The notes below the pieces were generated by a model. That model had not been told where the DNA came from. It saw only the letters and a program-made list of their open reading frames with translations, and ran no database searches. This document shows positions 52,964 through 61,473 of a stretch of DNA of 64,000 nt, piece after piece (within the stretch, counting starts at the first letter, position 1; each line of letters begins with the position of its first letter). Origin of the DNA: JAFTYO01 sp045611785 (GTDB lineage Bacteria; Pseudomonadota; Alphaproteobacteria; RF32; CAG-239); assembly GCA_045611785.1 (NCBI GenBank), contig JAZKXV010000012.1, positions 97,663 to 161,662 on the forward strand, in the 5' to 3' direction. The translations under genes and the position numbers were made by a program.

Positions 52964-53554
52964 CTACTTTATTAAACGTGTAGGATAGCGCTCTTGGCAA
53001 GCAATTTCGAAACATTGACCTGCTTTATCACCATCGACATAAAATACAATCATCTTGTTCTCAGGCTTAGCCTCATAACTAGTGTTATCACTATGCATTA
53101 CATATGCACCCATAAGCTTATCGGCCTGAACCCCGTAAGATTGCATCAATGTAATCAAGTTGTTAACCTCGTCTTTGTATTTTAAGATTAATGCAACATC
53201 TTCACCATGAGGAAGTCTTCCTCCTTTGATAAACGCATTAAGGCTTAAAATATAAAATTGGTTTTCATTACGAATGACATGGGCATTTTTTCCAAAATCA
53301 TCTTTTCCCAACATGATATCGTGATGATTACCTTTTAAACAAACGCCCCAAATTTGATACTTTTTACGAGAATCAAAATACGGTAAAACCTCATACCTTT
53401 CGTTTGCCCTCTCATAAACAATACCAATTTTGGTAAAAATCTTGACTTGTTGCCTTGCATACTGCTTTTGTAACATTCTCAGTTTTTTACGCACATACTT
53501 GCTCAGTCTGTGCCTCCTTACATGCTGTAAAGAGCGTAACCGTCTAGTTTTCAT
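52964..53554 (-). CDS. Hypothetical protein, 196 aa, basic N-terminus
   Basis: A 196-aa protein with a strongly basic start (about 1-40, Arg/Lys/His-rich, predicted helix) that could bind nucleic acid, then a mixed alpha/beta region with no known motif. It is the first gene of a two-gene unit with a consensus promoter 40 bp upstream and no Shine-Dalgarno. Codon use includes more AAG and CT-type Leu than neighbours, as in the other SD-less cassettes. Function unknown. Confidence 0.6.
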   Translation of the reverse strand: MKTRRLRSLQHVRRHRLSKYVRKKLRMLQKQYARQQVKIFTKIGIVYERANERYEVLPYFDSRKKYQIWGVCLKGNHHDIMLGKDDFGKNAHVIRNENQFYILSLNAFIKGGRLPHGEDVALILKYKDEVNNLITLMQSYGVQADKLMGAYVMHSDNTSYEAKPENKMIVFYVDGDKAGQCFEIACQERYPTRLIK

Positions 53555-53594
53555 AATCGTATAGTTTTAAAATAAATAATAAATGAACATTTTA

Positions 53595-53622
53595 AATGTA
53601 TCATTTCTATTCATTTTGTCAA
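53595..53622 (-). promoter_or_regulatory. Promoter of the 53554-52544 operon
   Basis: Minus strand TTGACA (53617-53622), 16-bp spacer, TACATT (53595-53600). Confidence 0.65.
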
Positions 53623-53625
53623 TAT

Positions 53626-54153
53626 TTATTTTAACCCTTGACGATATTTTTCAAGTTTTTTTAAGAGCATATTTCTTTTTAAACGGCTAATTCTATCAAT
53701 ATATAAAATGCCATCTAAATGATCAATTTCATGTTGCAAAACAACTGCAGGATAATCTTCAGCTTCAAGCTCCTGCTCTTTTCCATCATAATCTAAATAA
53801 CGAACCTTAACCTTATAATGACGTTCTACTTCTGCACTTTGTTGAGGCACTGACAAGCATCCTTCACAAAACAAAATTTTGTCTTCAGATTTATAAATTA
53901 TTTCTGGATTAACCAAATACATTGGTTTACCGGGTTTATAATTTCCGTTTTCATCTCTTTGTTCTGTATCTATAACAATTATGCGTTTTGAAACACCAAC
54001 CTGAGGAGCTGCCAAACCGACGCCTTTGTCAGCATACATAGTTTCTAACATATCGTCTAAAAATTTTCTTATCTCATCATCAACTTTTAAAACTCTTTCA
54101 GCTTTTTGTTCTAAAATAGGATGAGGATATTCATATAATTTTAAAACGCTCAT
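53626..54153 (-). CDS. def: Peptide deformylase
   Basis: A 175-aa metalloenzyme of standard length. Motif 1 GVGLAAPQVG (44-53), motif 2 EGCLSVP (97-103, metal ligand Cys99) and motif 3 HEIDHLDG (141-148, catalytic Glu142, metal ligands His141 and His145). It removes formyl from the N-terminal Met of new proteins. GGAG lies before the ATG. It is at the end of murF-nrdR-nusB-def, 12 bp after nusB; fmt is not in the window. Confidence 0.97.
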   Translation of the reverse strand: MSVLKLYEYPHPILEQKAERVLKVDDEIRKFLDDMLETMYADKGVGLAAPQVGVSKRIIVIDTEQRDENGNYKPGKPMYLVNPEIIYKSEDKILFCEGCLSVPQQSAEVERHYKVKVRYLDYDGKEQELEAEDYPAVVLQHEIDHLDGILYIDRISRLKRNMLLKKLEKYRQGLK

Positions 54154-54165
54154 AAAACACTCCGT

Positions 54166-54654
54166 TTATGCTCTAACCGTATGTGCTATCTGATCCAACA
54201 ATGCATTTACCATTTTTGGCTCGTTTTTATTGAAAAATGCATAAGCTAAATCAACATATTCTTGTATCAAAACTTTTGTATCTACATCAGCAGTATTTGT
54301 AAGCTCATAAACAGCACACAACAATAATGCTTGCAATGTTCCGTTCATTCTATCAAATAACCACTTATCATTTAAAAACAAGCTCAATGATTTTTCCAAA
54401 TCTTGTTTTTTTGTATGAACGCCTCTTACAACATCTTCAAAATATGCGGTATCAATTGGAGAAACCTCAATCATTTCTTCTGTTTCAGAAACATTATCTT
54501 CTTCAATTACATATCGTCCGACTTTTCCTTGAACAAAATCTTCAATTACAGCATCAACCGGAAGTTGTCCATATGCAATCATATAGGTTGCTTGCACTGA
54601 TGCCAATCTTGCTCCTGATTTGCGACGAATTTTTTTAGATACAAACTTTGTCAT
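54166..54654 (-). CDS. nusB: Transcription antitermination factor NusB
   Basis: A 162-aa all-helical protein in the NusB pattern: RRKSGARLASVQATYMIAYG (start), a central helix region, LLCAVYELTNTADVDTKVLIQEYVDLAYAF and NALLDQIA near the end. NusB with NusE and NusA forms the antitermination complex on rRNA operons. AAGGAAG precedes the ATG within the nrdR end. It is located 4 bp after nrdR, a common arrangement. Confidence 0.9.
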   Translation of the reverse strand: MTKFVSKKIRRKSGARLASVQATYMIAYGQLPVDAVIEDFVQGKVGRYVIEEDNVSETEEMIEVSPIDTAYFEDVVRGVHTKKQDLEKSLSLFLNDKWLFDRMNGTLQALLLCAVYELTNTADVDTKVLIQEYVDLAYAFFNKNEPKMVNALLDQIAHTVRA

Positions 54655-54658
54655 GTTA

Positions 54659-55147
54659 TTAATCTTCCTTAATTTGATTTATTAAAACCGGCTTTGCCAA
54701 TTTATCAATTGTTTCTACAAACTCTTCAAAATCTTTAACTTCTTTAAAATCTTTATAAACAGATGCAAATCTGATATAAGCAATATGATCCAAACGTAAA
54801 AGAGCATCCATAACCGCCTCTCCGATTGCTACAGTTGAAATTTCATTTTCTCCTGAGCTCTCAAAACTACGTTGTATATAATTTACTATCTTATCAACTC
54901 TTTCAGATGAAATAGGACGTTTACTGACAGCCAATTCAATAGAGCGATATAATTTATCTCTATCAAAAGGTGTTCTTTCACCATTTTTTTTAACAACGAT
55001 CAGCTCTCTTAACTGTACACGCTCAAATGTTGTAAAGCGAGATCCACATTCAGGACATTCACGTCTACGTCTAATAGCAGAATTATCATCTGTGTTTCTA
55101 GAATCTTTAACAGCTGTGCCTTCTCTACCGCAAAACGGACATTTCAT
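54659..55147 (-). CDS. nrdR: Transcriptional repressor NrdR
   Basis: A 162-aa regulator. An N-terminal zinc ribbon (C3, C6, C31, C34: MKCPFCG ... CPECGSRFTTFE) is followed by an ATP-cone (about 46-136: LIVVKKNGERTPFDRDKLYRSIELA). NrdR senses ATP/dATP and represses ribonucleotide reductase genes. GGGAAA precedes the ATG. It is located 1 bp after the murF stop. Confidence 0.96.
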   Translation of the reverse strand: MKCPFCGREGTAVKDSRNTDDNSAIRRRRECPECGSRFTTFERVQLRELIVVKKNGERTPFDRDKLYRSIELAVSKRPISSERVDKIVNYIQRSFESSGENEISTVAIGEAVMDALLRLDHIAYIRFASVYKDFKEVKDFEEFVETIDKLAKPVLINQIKED

Positions 55148-55148
55148 C

Positions 55149-56471
55149 TTATTTTCCCTTTTTTAGCAACTCTTCAGTTACTTGATATAATTTTGAAGAA
55201 TATCTTGCCCCTTTTATAAGCACAATATCATCTTTTTGCAAGAGATTATTTAATAAAAATTCAGCTACCATATCTTTATTTTCAAAATAGTATTTTTCTT
55301 TTGCATCTGAAACACAGTCGAGCATATCTTTCATCTCAGGACATACACCGACAACGACATCGACATCTGCTTGATTAACAGTCTGACCTATTTCTATATG
55401 TTTTGCTTTAGAAAAATCGCCAAGTTCGGCCATTTTGCCCAGCACAACAATTTTTCTGCCTGAAACTTTCTTTTTGCTTAAAGTCTCAATTGCGATTTTC
55501 ATTGCCTCTGGCTGACCTGAATAACTATCATCAATCAAAATATATTCATCTCCGTTATCTAATTTTAACTTATGATGCTTACCTCTTCCATCTAATGCGC
55601 CAAAATCTTTAATAACTAATGCGGCTATGGTTGTATCAAGTCCCAAACTTTCGACCACCCTTAATGCACACCAAGCATTATACATATAATGCTCTCCGTC
55701 CATATTTATCTCAAATTCTGCATCAGGCTTATTCTCTTTACCAAAATATACTACATTATTTACATATTTTTTTGCCTGCTCAGATAATATGTCTGCAAAA
55801 TTTGTATCTGCATTAATAATTGCTGTCGCATTTTCGTTTAATGATTCAAAAATTTCTGCTTTTGCATATGCAATATCAGAAAATTCATTAAAAAATTCAA
55901 TATGCATAGGGTAAACATTTGTAACAACAGCAATATCTGGTTTAACATAAGATGTTAATCGAGATATTTCACCTTTAGCACTCATTCCCATTTCAATAAC
56001 TGCAAAATCTGCATCCATATCTAAATTGCACAAACTTTCAGGAACACCAATAAAATTATTATGATTACCTTTTGTAGCATAAGCTTTTCCATATTTGGAT
56101 AGCAAAAATTTAATTTCTTCTTTGGTTGTAGTTTTTCCGGCACTACCTGTTAAACCAATAACCTTACCCTTAAACAAAGACCTATTGTAAGCAGCTATCT
56201 TACCATAAGCATCTAATGTATCATCAACTACAATCTGTTGTTCTAAAGGAACCCCATCTATAATATGATTTACTATAACTAAGCGACATCCTTTTGCTAG
56301 CACATCTTTAACAAAATCATGTGCATCAAAATTTTCGCCTTTAATTGCTACAAATACATCATCTGCTGAACAATTCCTACTATCAGTTGAAACACCTTTA
56401 ATGTCAAAAACAGGAAGTTTATGCTTTACATCTAAGATTTCAGCGATTTTATTAGTGCTGATTATTTCCAT
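55149..56471 (-). CDS. murF: UDP-N-acetylmuramoyl-tripeptide--D-alanyl-D-alanine ligase
   Basis: A 440-aa Mur ligase. N-terminal substrate domain (KGVSTDSRNCSADDVFVAIKGENFDAHDFV), ATP-binding GLTGSAGKTTTKE (P-loop near 105), NNFIGVP, IEMGMSAKGEI and the C-terminal VLGKMAELGDFSKAKHIEIG. It adds D-Ala-D-Ala to the muropeptide precursor. It is shorter than E. coli MurF (452 aa) but complete. AGGA precedes the ATG. Other mur/fts genes are absent, so it sits apart from the usual dcw cluster, in an operon with nrdR, nusB and def. Confidence 0.93.
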   Translation of the reverse strand: MEIISTNKIAEILDVKHKLPVFDIKGVSTDSRNCSADDVFVAIKGENFDAHDFVKDVLAKGCRLVIVNHIIDGVPLEQQIVVDDTLDAYGKIAAYNRSLFKGKVIGLTGSAGKTTTKEEIKFLLSKYGKAYATKGNHNNFIGVPESLCNLDMDADFAVIEMGMSAKGEISRLTSYVKPDIAVVTNVYPMHIEFFNEFSDIAYAKAEIFESLNENATAIINADTNFADILSEQAKKYVNNVVYFGKENKPDAEFEINMDGEHYMYNAWCALRVVESLGLDTTIAALVIKDFGALDGRGKHHKLKLDNGDEYILIDDSYSGQPEAMKIAIETLSKKKVSGRKIVVLGKMAELGDFSKAKHIEIGQTVNQADVDVVVGVCPEMKDMLDCVSDAKEKYYFENKDMVAEFLLNNLLQKDDIVLIKGARYSSKLYQVTEELLKKGK

Positions 56472-56567
56472 TATATTATCCTAATAAGTACCGGTTAAAC
56501 AAACTGTGTGAAAGTATAAAAAATTATACTCTAAAAAGCAAGCAAAAGAAATTTATCTTCGAAAAAA

Positions 56568-57530
56568 TTATTTATATGTATAACCTTTTTTGGCTGCATA
56601 AAGTTTTGTATTATCTAACGATTTTGAAAATTTATCTCGTTCGCGCATTACACTTGCTAATTCGGTTGTCATACCTTCTTGGCGATAAATAGAAATTAAG
56701 CTGTTACATATATTAATTTTAGTTTGAAACTTTGTAGATCTGCTCCAATCTTGATCATTAACCAATTCTAAAGCCTCTTTATATAACTCTACTCTTTCGC
56801 TATTGCTTGATGCATTTGCAAGCTCTTTTTTCATGATTTGTTCATATCTGTATTGATTGTCTTCTTTCTCAAAATACTTATTTTCAGCATCTTGTTCTGC
56901 TTTTTCTTGTTTAAGCTTTGACTTATACGAACTATAATTATAGCCTGAACCTTTTGTTTTCTTAATAATCATATCCAAAAGAGAAAGTCTTTCTTCAACC
57001 GGAATATCTTTCATAAAATATTCCATACGTTTTGCCGTAATATTAAGCGGGTCATGATCAAATGATCCTTTGTTTCGTTTAATATTATGAACCATTTGTT
57101 TCAATAAATTAAATCTTTGAACTTTAACGGTAGGATTTAATTGTTCTTCTACATCATAGCGCAAATTGTACAATTTATTTCTAATACGCATTTCTTCCGG
57201 ATTATCTTTTTTAAAATGCGATAAAACTTCAACCAAGTGCCTATCTGTGGAAACAAAAAACTCTTCATCACAATCTGTTGAAAACTCTCTTAAATCTGCT
57301 CTCAGATTTTCAACTGCTAAAATTTTACCGTGCATATGTGATGGAATTTTAGATAACAATGATGCAACTTGATCTTCTCTGTCTGCAGTATTATCAGGTT
57401 TGAAAGGAACTTCGGCTAAATTATACAAATCAGCCAAAGAATTAGACTGTCCTTCCATATTATATTCATTTGCCAAACTGTCATATACATATTTATACAA
57501 AAGTTTTTCTTTTGCCGCTTCAGATACCAT
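56568..57530 (-). CDS. Hypothetical helical protein, 320 aa
   Basis: A 320-aa soluble, very charged protein, predicted nearly all helix. A coiled-coil-like stretch spans about 190-235 (Lys/Glu/Gln-rich). No signal peptide, membrane segment or catalytic motif. The C-terminal half (SERVELYKEALELVNDQ) could be TPR-like, weak. GGAG precedes the ATG. It is 11 bp downstream of the GNAT gene in the same direction, probably one transcript. I do not recognise the family. Confidence 0.65.
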   Translation of the reverse strand: MVSEAAKEKLLYKYVYDSLANEYNMEGQSNSLADLYNLAEVPFKPDNTADREDQVASLLSKIPSHMHGKILAVENLRADLREFSTDCDEEFFVSTDRHLVEVLSHFKKDNPEEMRIRNKLYNLRYDVEEQLNPTVKVQRFNLLKQMVHNIKRNKGSFDHDPLNITAKRMEYFMKDIPVEERLSLLDMIIKKTKGSGYNYSSYKSKLKQEKAEQDAENKYFEKEDNQYRYEQIMKKELANASSNSERVELYKEALELVNDQDWSRSTKFQTKINICNSLISIYRQEGMTTELASVMRERDKFSKSLDNTKLYAAKKGYTYK

Positions 57531-57541
57531 AAGTATCTCCT

Positions 57542-57979
57542 TTATAAATCCTTAACCATTTTAGCAAAAGTAATGCCCTGCTCTTCAAACAAGTTGCCCT
57601 CTTGCTCATACCCCATTTTTTCATAAAAATCTACTACGGATAACATCGCATGCATTACAATTTTAGTATATCCGGCCTCTTTTGCTCTTTTTTCCGCATA
57701 TTTAACCAATTCTCTTCCAACCCCTTGTCCTTGACATACCGGACTGACAGCAACTTGCATCAAGCGAATTTGCTCATCATTAACCGGAGCCAAAATTAAA
57801 CCACCAACAAGCTTATCTTCAAGGTTTTCAATGCATGCAACATGCAAATATGTAATTTCTTTGCTTCTAAATGAATCTAAAAATTTTAAGCCTAATGGCT
57901 CGAGCAATACTTTATACCGAAGTTCAACTAACTCATCATAACGAGAAGAACCAAAATCGACATCCACCATTTTTCTCAT
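57542..57979 (-). CDS. GNAT family N-acetyltransferase
   Basis: A 145-aa single-domain acetyltransferase. The acetyl-CoA loop is VSPVCQGQGVGRELVKYAEKRA (motif A, Q/RxxGxG), preceded by IRLMQVAV (beta4) and followed by YTKIVMHAML and FYEKMGYEQEG. The ElaA-type order is plausible but the substrate is unknown. The frame opens at ATG 57997, but GGGAG lies about 8 nt before ATG 57979, inside the longer version, so I choose 57979. Confidence 0.82.
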   Translation of the reverse strand: MRKMVDVDFGSSRYDELVELRYKVLLEPLGLKFLDSFRSKEITYLHVACIENLEDKLVGGLILAPVNDEQIRLMQVAVSPVCQGQGVGRELVKYAEKRAKEAGYTKIVMHAMLSVVDFYEKMGYEQEGNLFEEQGITFAKMVKDL

Positions 57980-58106
57980 GTAATTGCTCCCTAACATAAA
58001 TATTATTGTTTTATTAAAACATATTTTTGAGTTACTTTCAATAATATATTGCTAAAATGAAAAAAATAATTTATCAATGCTGTAATAATGAAAAGGAAAT
58101 AACAAA

Positions 58107-59909
58107 ATGACTGACTTAAACAATATCAGAAACTTTGCAATTATTGCTCACATTGACCATGGTAAATCGACATTGGCAGACCGCATTATTGAATATTGCG
58201 GAGGTCTGCAAAAACGTGAAATGACTGAACAGGTTTTAGATTCTATGGACATTGAAAAAGAAAGAGGAATTACCATTAAAGCTCAAACAGTTCGTTTAAA
58301 TTATTTAGCAAAAGACGGAAACACATATCAGCTAAATTTAATAGACACCCCAGGGCACGTAGACTTTTCTTATGAAGTTTCACGTTCTCTTGCATCATGC
58401 GAAGGATCGATTTTGGTCGTTGACTCAACACAAGGCGTAGAAGCACAAACTCTTGCCAATGTCTATTTAGCAATTGAAAACAACCATGAAATTGTTCCGG
58501 TTCTTAATAAAATAGATTTACCATCATCTGAACCTGATAGAATTAAGCAACAAATTGAAGATGTTATTGGTATTGACGCTTCTGAAGCTATTCCGACATC
58601 AGGAAAAAGCGGTTTAGGTGTTCCTGAATTATTAGAAGCAATTGTTCAAAAACTTCCGGCACCTAAAGGAGACATTAATGCACCGTTAAAAGCTCTTTTA
58701 ATTGATAGTTGGTACGATTCGTATTTAGGTGTAATCATTTTGGTTCGTGTACACGATGGCGTATTAAGAAAAAAAACAGCTATCAGAATGATGTCAAACA
58801 ATGCTGTTTACAACATTGATAAAGTTGGTATATTTACGCCAAAAATGCAAGATGTAGAAGCGTTATATCCAGGTGAAGTAGGCTTCATAACTGCCAGCAT
58901 CAAAAGCGTTAGCGACTGCAATATCGGCGATACCATCACCGATAATAAAGTTCCTTGTTTAGAACCATTATCTGGTTTTAAACCTTCTATCCCTGTAGTA
59001 TTTTGTTCAATTTTCCCAACAGACTCAAGTCAATATGAAGCATTAAAAGACGCTTTGGCAAAACTCAAATTAAATGACGCTAGCATCAATTATCAAAATG
59101 AAAATTCTGCAGCATTAGGTTTAGGTTTCAGATGTGGTTTCTTAGGCTTATTGCATATGGAAATTATACAAGAGCGTATCGGTAGAGAGTTTGATTTAGA
59201 CATTATAACCACGGCACCTTCCGTTGCTTATAAAATACTCTTAACAAACGGCACGGAACTAATGCTACATAACCCTGCTGACATGCCAGATTTAAGTACA
59301 GTTAACTACATTGAAGAACCAATGGTAAGAGCTACAATTTTAGTTCCGGACAACTACTTAGGTGCTGTACTTAAGCTTTGTACAGAAAGACGTGGTGAAC
59401 AAGTTGAACTTACTTATGTAGGTTCAAGAGCCATGGTTGTATACAATATTCCGTTAAACGAAATTGTATTTGATTTTTATGATCGCTTAAAATCAATTAC
59501 CAGCGGTTACGCAAGTTTCGATTATGAACTTACCAATTACCAAGAATCAGACTTAGTAAAAGTTCAAATCCTTATTAACGAAGAACCTGTTGATGCTCTT
59601 GCATTTTTATGCCACCGCTCACAAGCAGAATCAAGAGGAAGACAAATTTGCGAAAGACTTAAAGACTTAATTCCAAGACACTTGTTTAAAATTCCTATTC
59701 AAGCTGCAATCGGCGGAAGAGTTGTAGCTCGCGAAACAATTTCAGCAATGCGTAAAGATGTTACTGCAAAATGTTATGGTGGTGATATAACTCGTAAACG
59801 TAAACTGTTGGATAAGCAGAAAAAAGGTAAGCAACGTATGCGTCAGTTCGGTAAAGTTGATGTACCTCAATCTGCATTTATTGAAGCATTACGTATCGGA
59901 GATGATTAA
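58107..59909 (+). CDS. lepA: Elongation factor 4 (LepA)
   Basis: A 600-aa translational GTPase of standard length. G1 AHIDHGKSTLADR, G2 ERGITIKAQTVRL, G3 DTPGHVDFSYEV, G4 NKIDLPS, followed by EF-4 domains II, III, V and the LepA-specific C-terminal domain (RKRKLLDKQKKGKQRMRQFGKVDVPQSAFI). It back-translocates or remodels stalled ribosomes. AAGGAAA precedes the ATG. A bidirectional terminator follows directly. Confidence 0.98.
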   Translation: MTDLNNIRNFAIIAHIDHGKSTLADRIIEYCGGLQKREMTEQVLDSMDIEKERGITIKAQTVRLNYLAKDGNTYQLNLIDTPGHVDFSYEVSRSLASCEGSILVVDSTQGVEAQTLANVYLAIENNHEIVPVLNKIDLPSSEPDRIKQQIEDVIGIDASEAIPTSGKSGLGVPELLEAIVQKLPAPKGDINAPLKALLIDSWYDSYLGVIILVRVHDGVLRKKTAIRMMSNNAVYNIDKVGIFTPKMQDVEALYPGEVGFITASIKSVSDCNIGDTITDNKVPCLEPLSGFKPSIPVVFCSIFPTDSSQYEALKDALAKLKLNDASINYQNENSAALGLGFRCGFLGLLHMEIIQERIGREFDLDIITTAPSVAYKILLTNGTELMLHNPADMPDLSTVNYIEEPMVRATILVPDNYLGAVLKLCTERRGEQVELTYVGSRAMVVYNIPLNEIVFDFYDRLKSITSGYASFDYELTNYQESDLVKVQILINEEPVDALAFLCHRSQAESRGRQICERLKDLIPRHLFKIPIQAAIGGRVVARETISAMRKDVTAKCYGGDITRKRKLLDKQKKGKQRMRQFGKVDVPQSAFIEALRIGDD

Positions 59910-59910
59910 A

Positions 59911-59938
59911 AAAAAAGAGAGGATATCCTCTCTTTTTT
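59911..59938. terminator. Bidirectional terminator between lepA and the lipoprotein gene
   Basis: AGAGAGGAT/ATCCTCTCT inverted repeat with A-run and T-run. Confidence 0.9.
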
Positions 59939-60341
59939 AATCTGATACACAATCATTACCTCGCCATTTCCAAGCCGATACAACATTGTCTTTTATGATA
60001 AATGATGTTTGGCAAAATGTTTCTACTTCATTATCGGTCAATTCAGCGTACGGCATAAAGTTATATTCGTTCATTAATGGAGCATATATTGTATCATCTG
60101 GTTCAAATTCTTCATTATAAAGATAATATTCAGACGGAAAATAAAACTCATTAATTTTTGTATAAGTAAAAATTTTAACATGAGGATTAACATATTTAAC
60201 TGCACTTGGTCTACCCCACGAAAGAGCTAAAGCCTGCTCACTTTTGCCAATCCATGTATTTAATTTTTGATCATATTTTTCTGATGTAGCACATGCTAAC
60301 AATAATAATGATAATATTATCAAAAAGGCAATATTTCTCAT
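59937..60341 (-). CDS. Small lipoprotein
   Basis: A 134-aa protein with a lipoprotein signal (MRNIAFLIILSLLLLAC, lipobox LLAC). After it comes KLNTWIGKSEQALALSWGRPSAV, resembling small outer-membrane lipoproteins of the SmpA/BamE-like size class, but I cannot assign it. Three further Cys-flanking residues near the end (FCQTSF, NDC). AAAGG lies 9 nt before ATG 60341; the ATG at 60350 would touch it, so the inner start is chosen. Confidence 0.68.
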   Translation of the reverse strand: MRNIAFLIILSLLLLACATSEKYDQKLNTWIGKSEQALALSWGRPSAVKYVNPHVKIFTYTKINEFYFPSEYYLYNEEFEPDDTIYAPLMNEYNFMPYAELTDNEVETFCQTSFIIKDNVVSAWKWRGNDCVSD

Positions 60342-60368
60342 CACAAACATCCTTTCAGCAATAAAACA

Positions 60369-60743
60369 TTATTTCTTAATTAAACTTTCCACATCTAAAA
60401 TTGTACCATCATGATCTTTATCAATTTCGCCCGTAATTTGGACAACCTCTGTTGAATTAACAACTTGACCATGCCAAACCTTTTTACCTATTTTAACAAT
60501 CATATTACCACTGGCATCACTAAATTGATACTTATCCTTTTTAATGCGTTTTTCAATTTTTCCTTGCAAAGTAACAATTGAATCATCAGCCATCGATTGA
60601 GCATTTTTCACACTTGTAATATCATTTTCGCTTGCTAAAAATCCGCCGGCATTAGCACCACATTCGCATCTATCTTTTGCAAATGAGGGGTTTGCAATAC
60701 AAAGGCTCATCACTACAATTAATATTTTTATATTTTTCAACAT
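60369..60743 (-). CDS. YgiW/YdeI-type BOF (bacterial OB-fold) periplasmic protein
   Basis: A 124-aa exported protein with signal peptide MLKNIKILIVVMSLCIANPSFA. The mature part has the BOF pattern: SVKNAQSMADDSIVTLQGKIEKRIKKDKYQFSDASG..., then MIVKIGKKVWHGQVV, TEVVQITGEIDKD and a final hydrophobic-acidic strand. These small oligosaccharide/binding-fold proteins are linked to stress tolerance. AAGGAG lies 7 nt before ATG 60743. It is a paralogue of the gene at 63478. Confidence 0.85.
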   Translation of the reverse strand: MLKNIKILIVVMSLCIANPSFAKDRCECGANAGGFLASENDITSVKNAQSMADDSIVTLQGKIEKRIKKDKYQFSDASGNMIVKIGKKVWHGQVVNSTEVVQITGEIDKDHDGTILDVESLIKK

Positions 60744-60772
60744 AGCATTCTCCTTAAATAAATTACATCTCA

Positions 60773-60785
60773 CTTATTAAATAAG
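60773..60785. repeat. 13-bp palindrome in divergent promoter region
   Basis: CTTATT-A-AATAAG between the divergent BOF and HdeD-like genes; possible operator. The rest of 60744-60891 shows no gene. Confidence 0.4.
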
Positions 60786-60891
60786 ACCTACTTATCGTAT
60801 TTAAATAATTCTCCTACTTTTGTTTTATTTCATTTTTTCTCACTAATAATTACATACATAAATGAAACAAACAAAATTTAAGGAGATACAA

Positions 60892-61446
60892 ATGGTAGAC
60901 TTAGTAATAGAAAAGAATAATCCACCATCACCATGTTGCTCAGGTATTTGGCATTTATTTGCCGGTATATTAATGATGGTGCTTGGCACTTATGTATGGT
61001 TCAACCCCTTTATAAGCTTAGTTGCTTTAAGCTTATATATCGGAATTGCCTTAATTGTAATCGGTTCCGGATATATCGGATCTTCAATATCACTAGAATC
61101 TGGTTGGTTTATGTTTGTTGGAGCAATCGATATAATTGTCGGTATCATTTTAGTATCAAACTTAGGTGTCAGCGCCGAAACACTGCCCATAATCTTTGCT
61201 TTATGGAGCATTGCCGTCGGTAGCGTACAATTAGTGAGCAGTTATCATTTAAGCAGACTAAATCTGCCTTGGGGCTGGACATTTTGCCTAGGCTTATTAG
61301 GTGTGTTTTTTGGTTTTTTAATCTTGCAATATCCTTTGTTGGGCGCTGTAACCATAAGCACTCTTCTCGGATTATACATAATTTTGTATGGAACCTTGGA
61401 AATTTTTGAATATTTTTACTTCAAAAATCAACCTCTTAATTATTAA
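60892..61446 (+). CDS. HdeD/DUF308-family membrane protein
   Basis: A 184-aa protein with six helices as three hairpins (about 20-40, 44-62, 73-90, 98-115, 126-145, 152-172), each with the DUF308 pattern (LFAGILMMVLGTYVW, GLLGVFFGFLIL). HdeD is an acid-resistance membrane protein in E. coli. AAGGAG lies 7 nt before ATG 60892, so this is preferred over ATG 60862. Divergent from the BOF gene with a shared intergenic region. Confidence 0.8.
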   Translation: MVDLVIEKNNPPSPCCSGIWHLFAGILMMVLGTYVWFNPFISLVALSLYIGIALIVIGSGYIGSSISLESGWFMFVGAIDIIVGIILVSNLGVSAETLPIIFALWSIAVGSVQLVSSYHLSRLNLPWGWTFCLGLLGVFFGFLILQYPLLGAVTISTLLGLYIILYGTLEIFEYFYFKNQPLNY

Positions 61447-61473
61447 AAAAAACCGGCTAAATGCCGGTTTTTA
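61447..61473. terminator. Bidirectional terminator
   Basis: AAAACCGGC/GCCGGTTTT stem, 5-nt loop, T-run on the plus side and A-run on the other. Confidence 0.85.
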
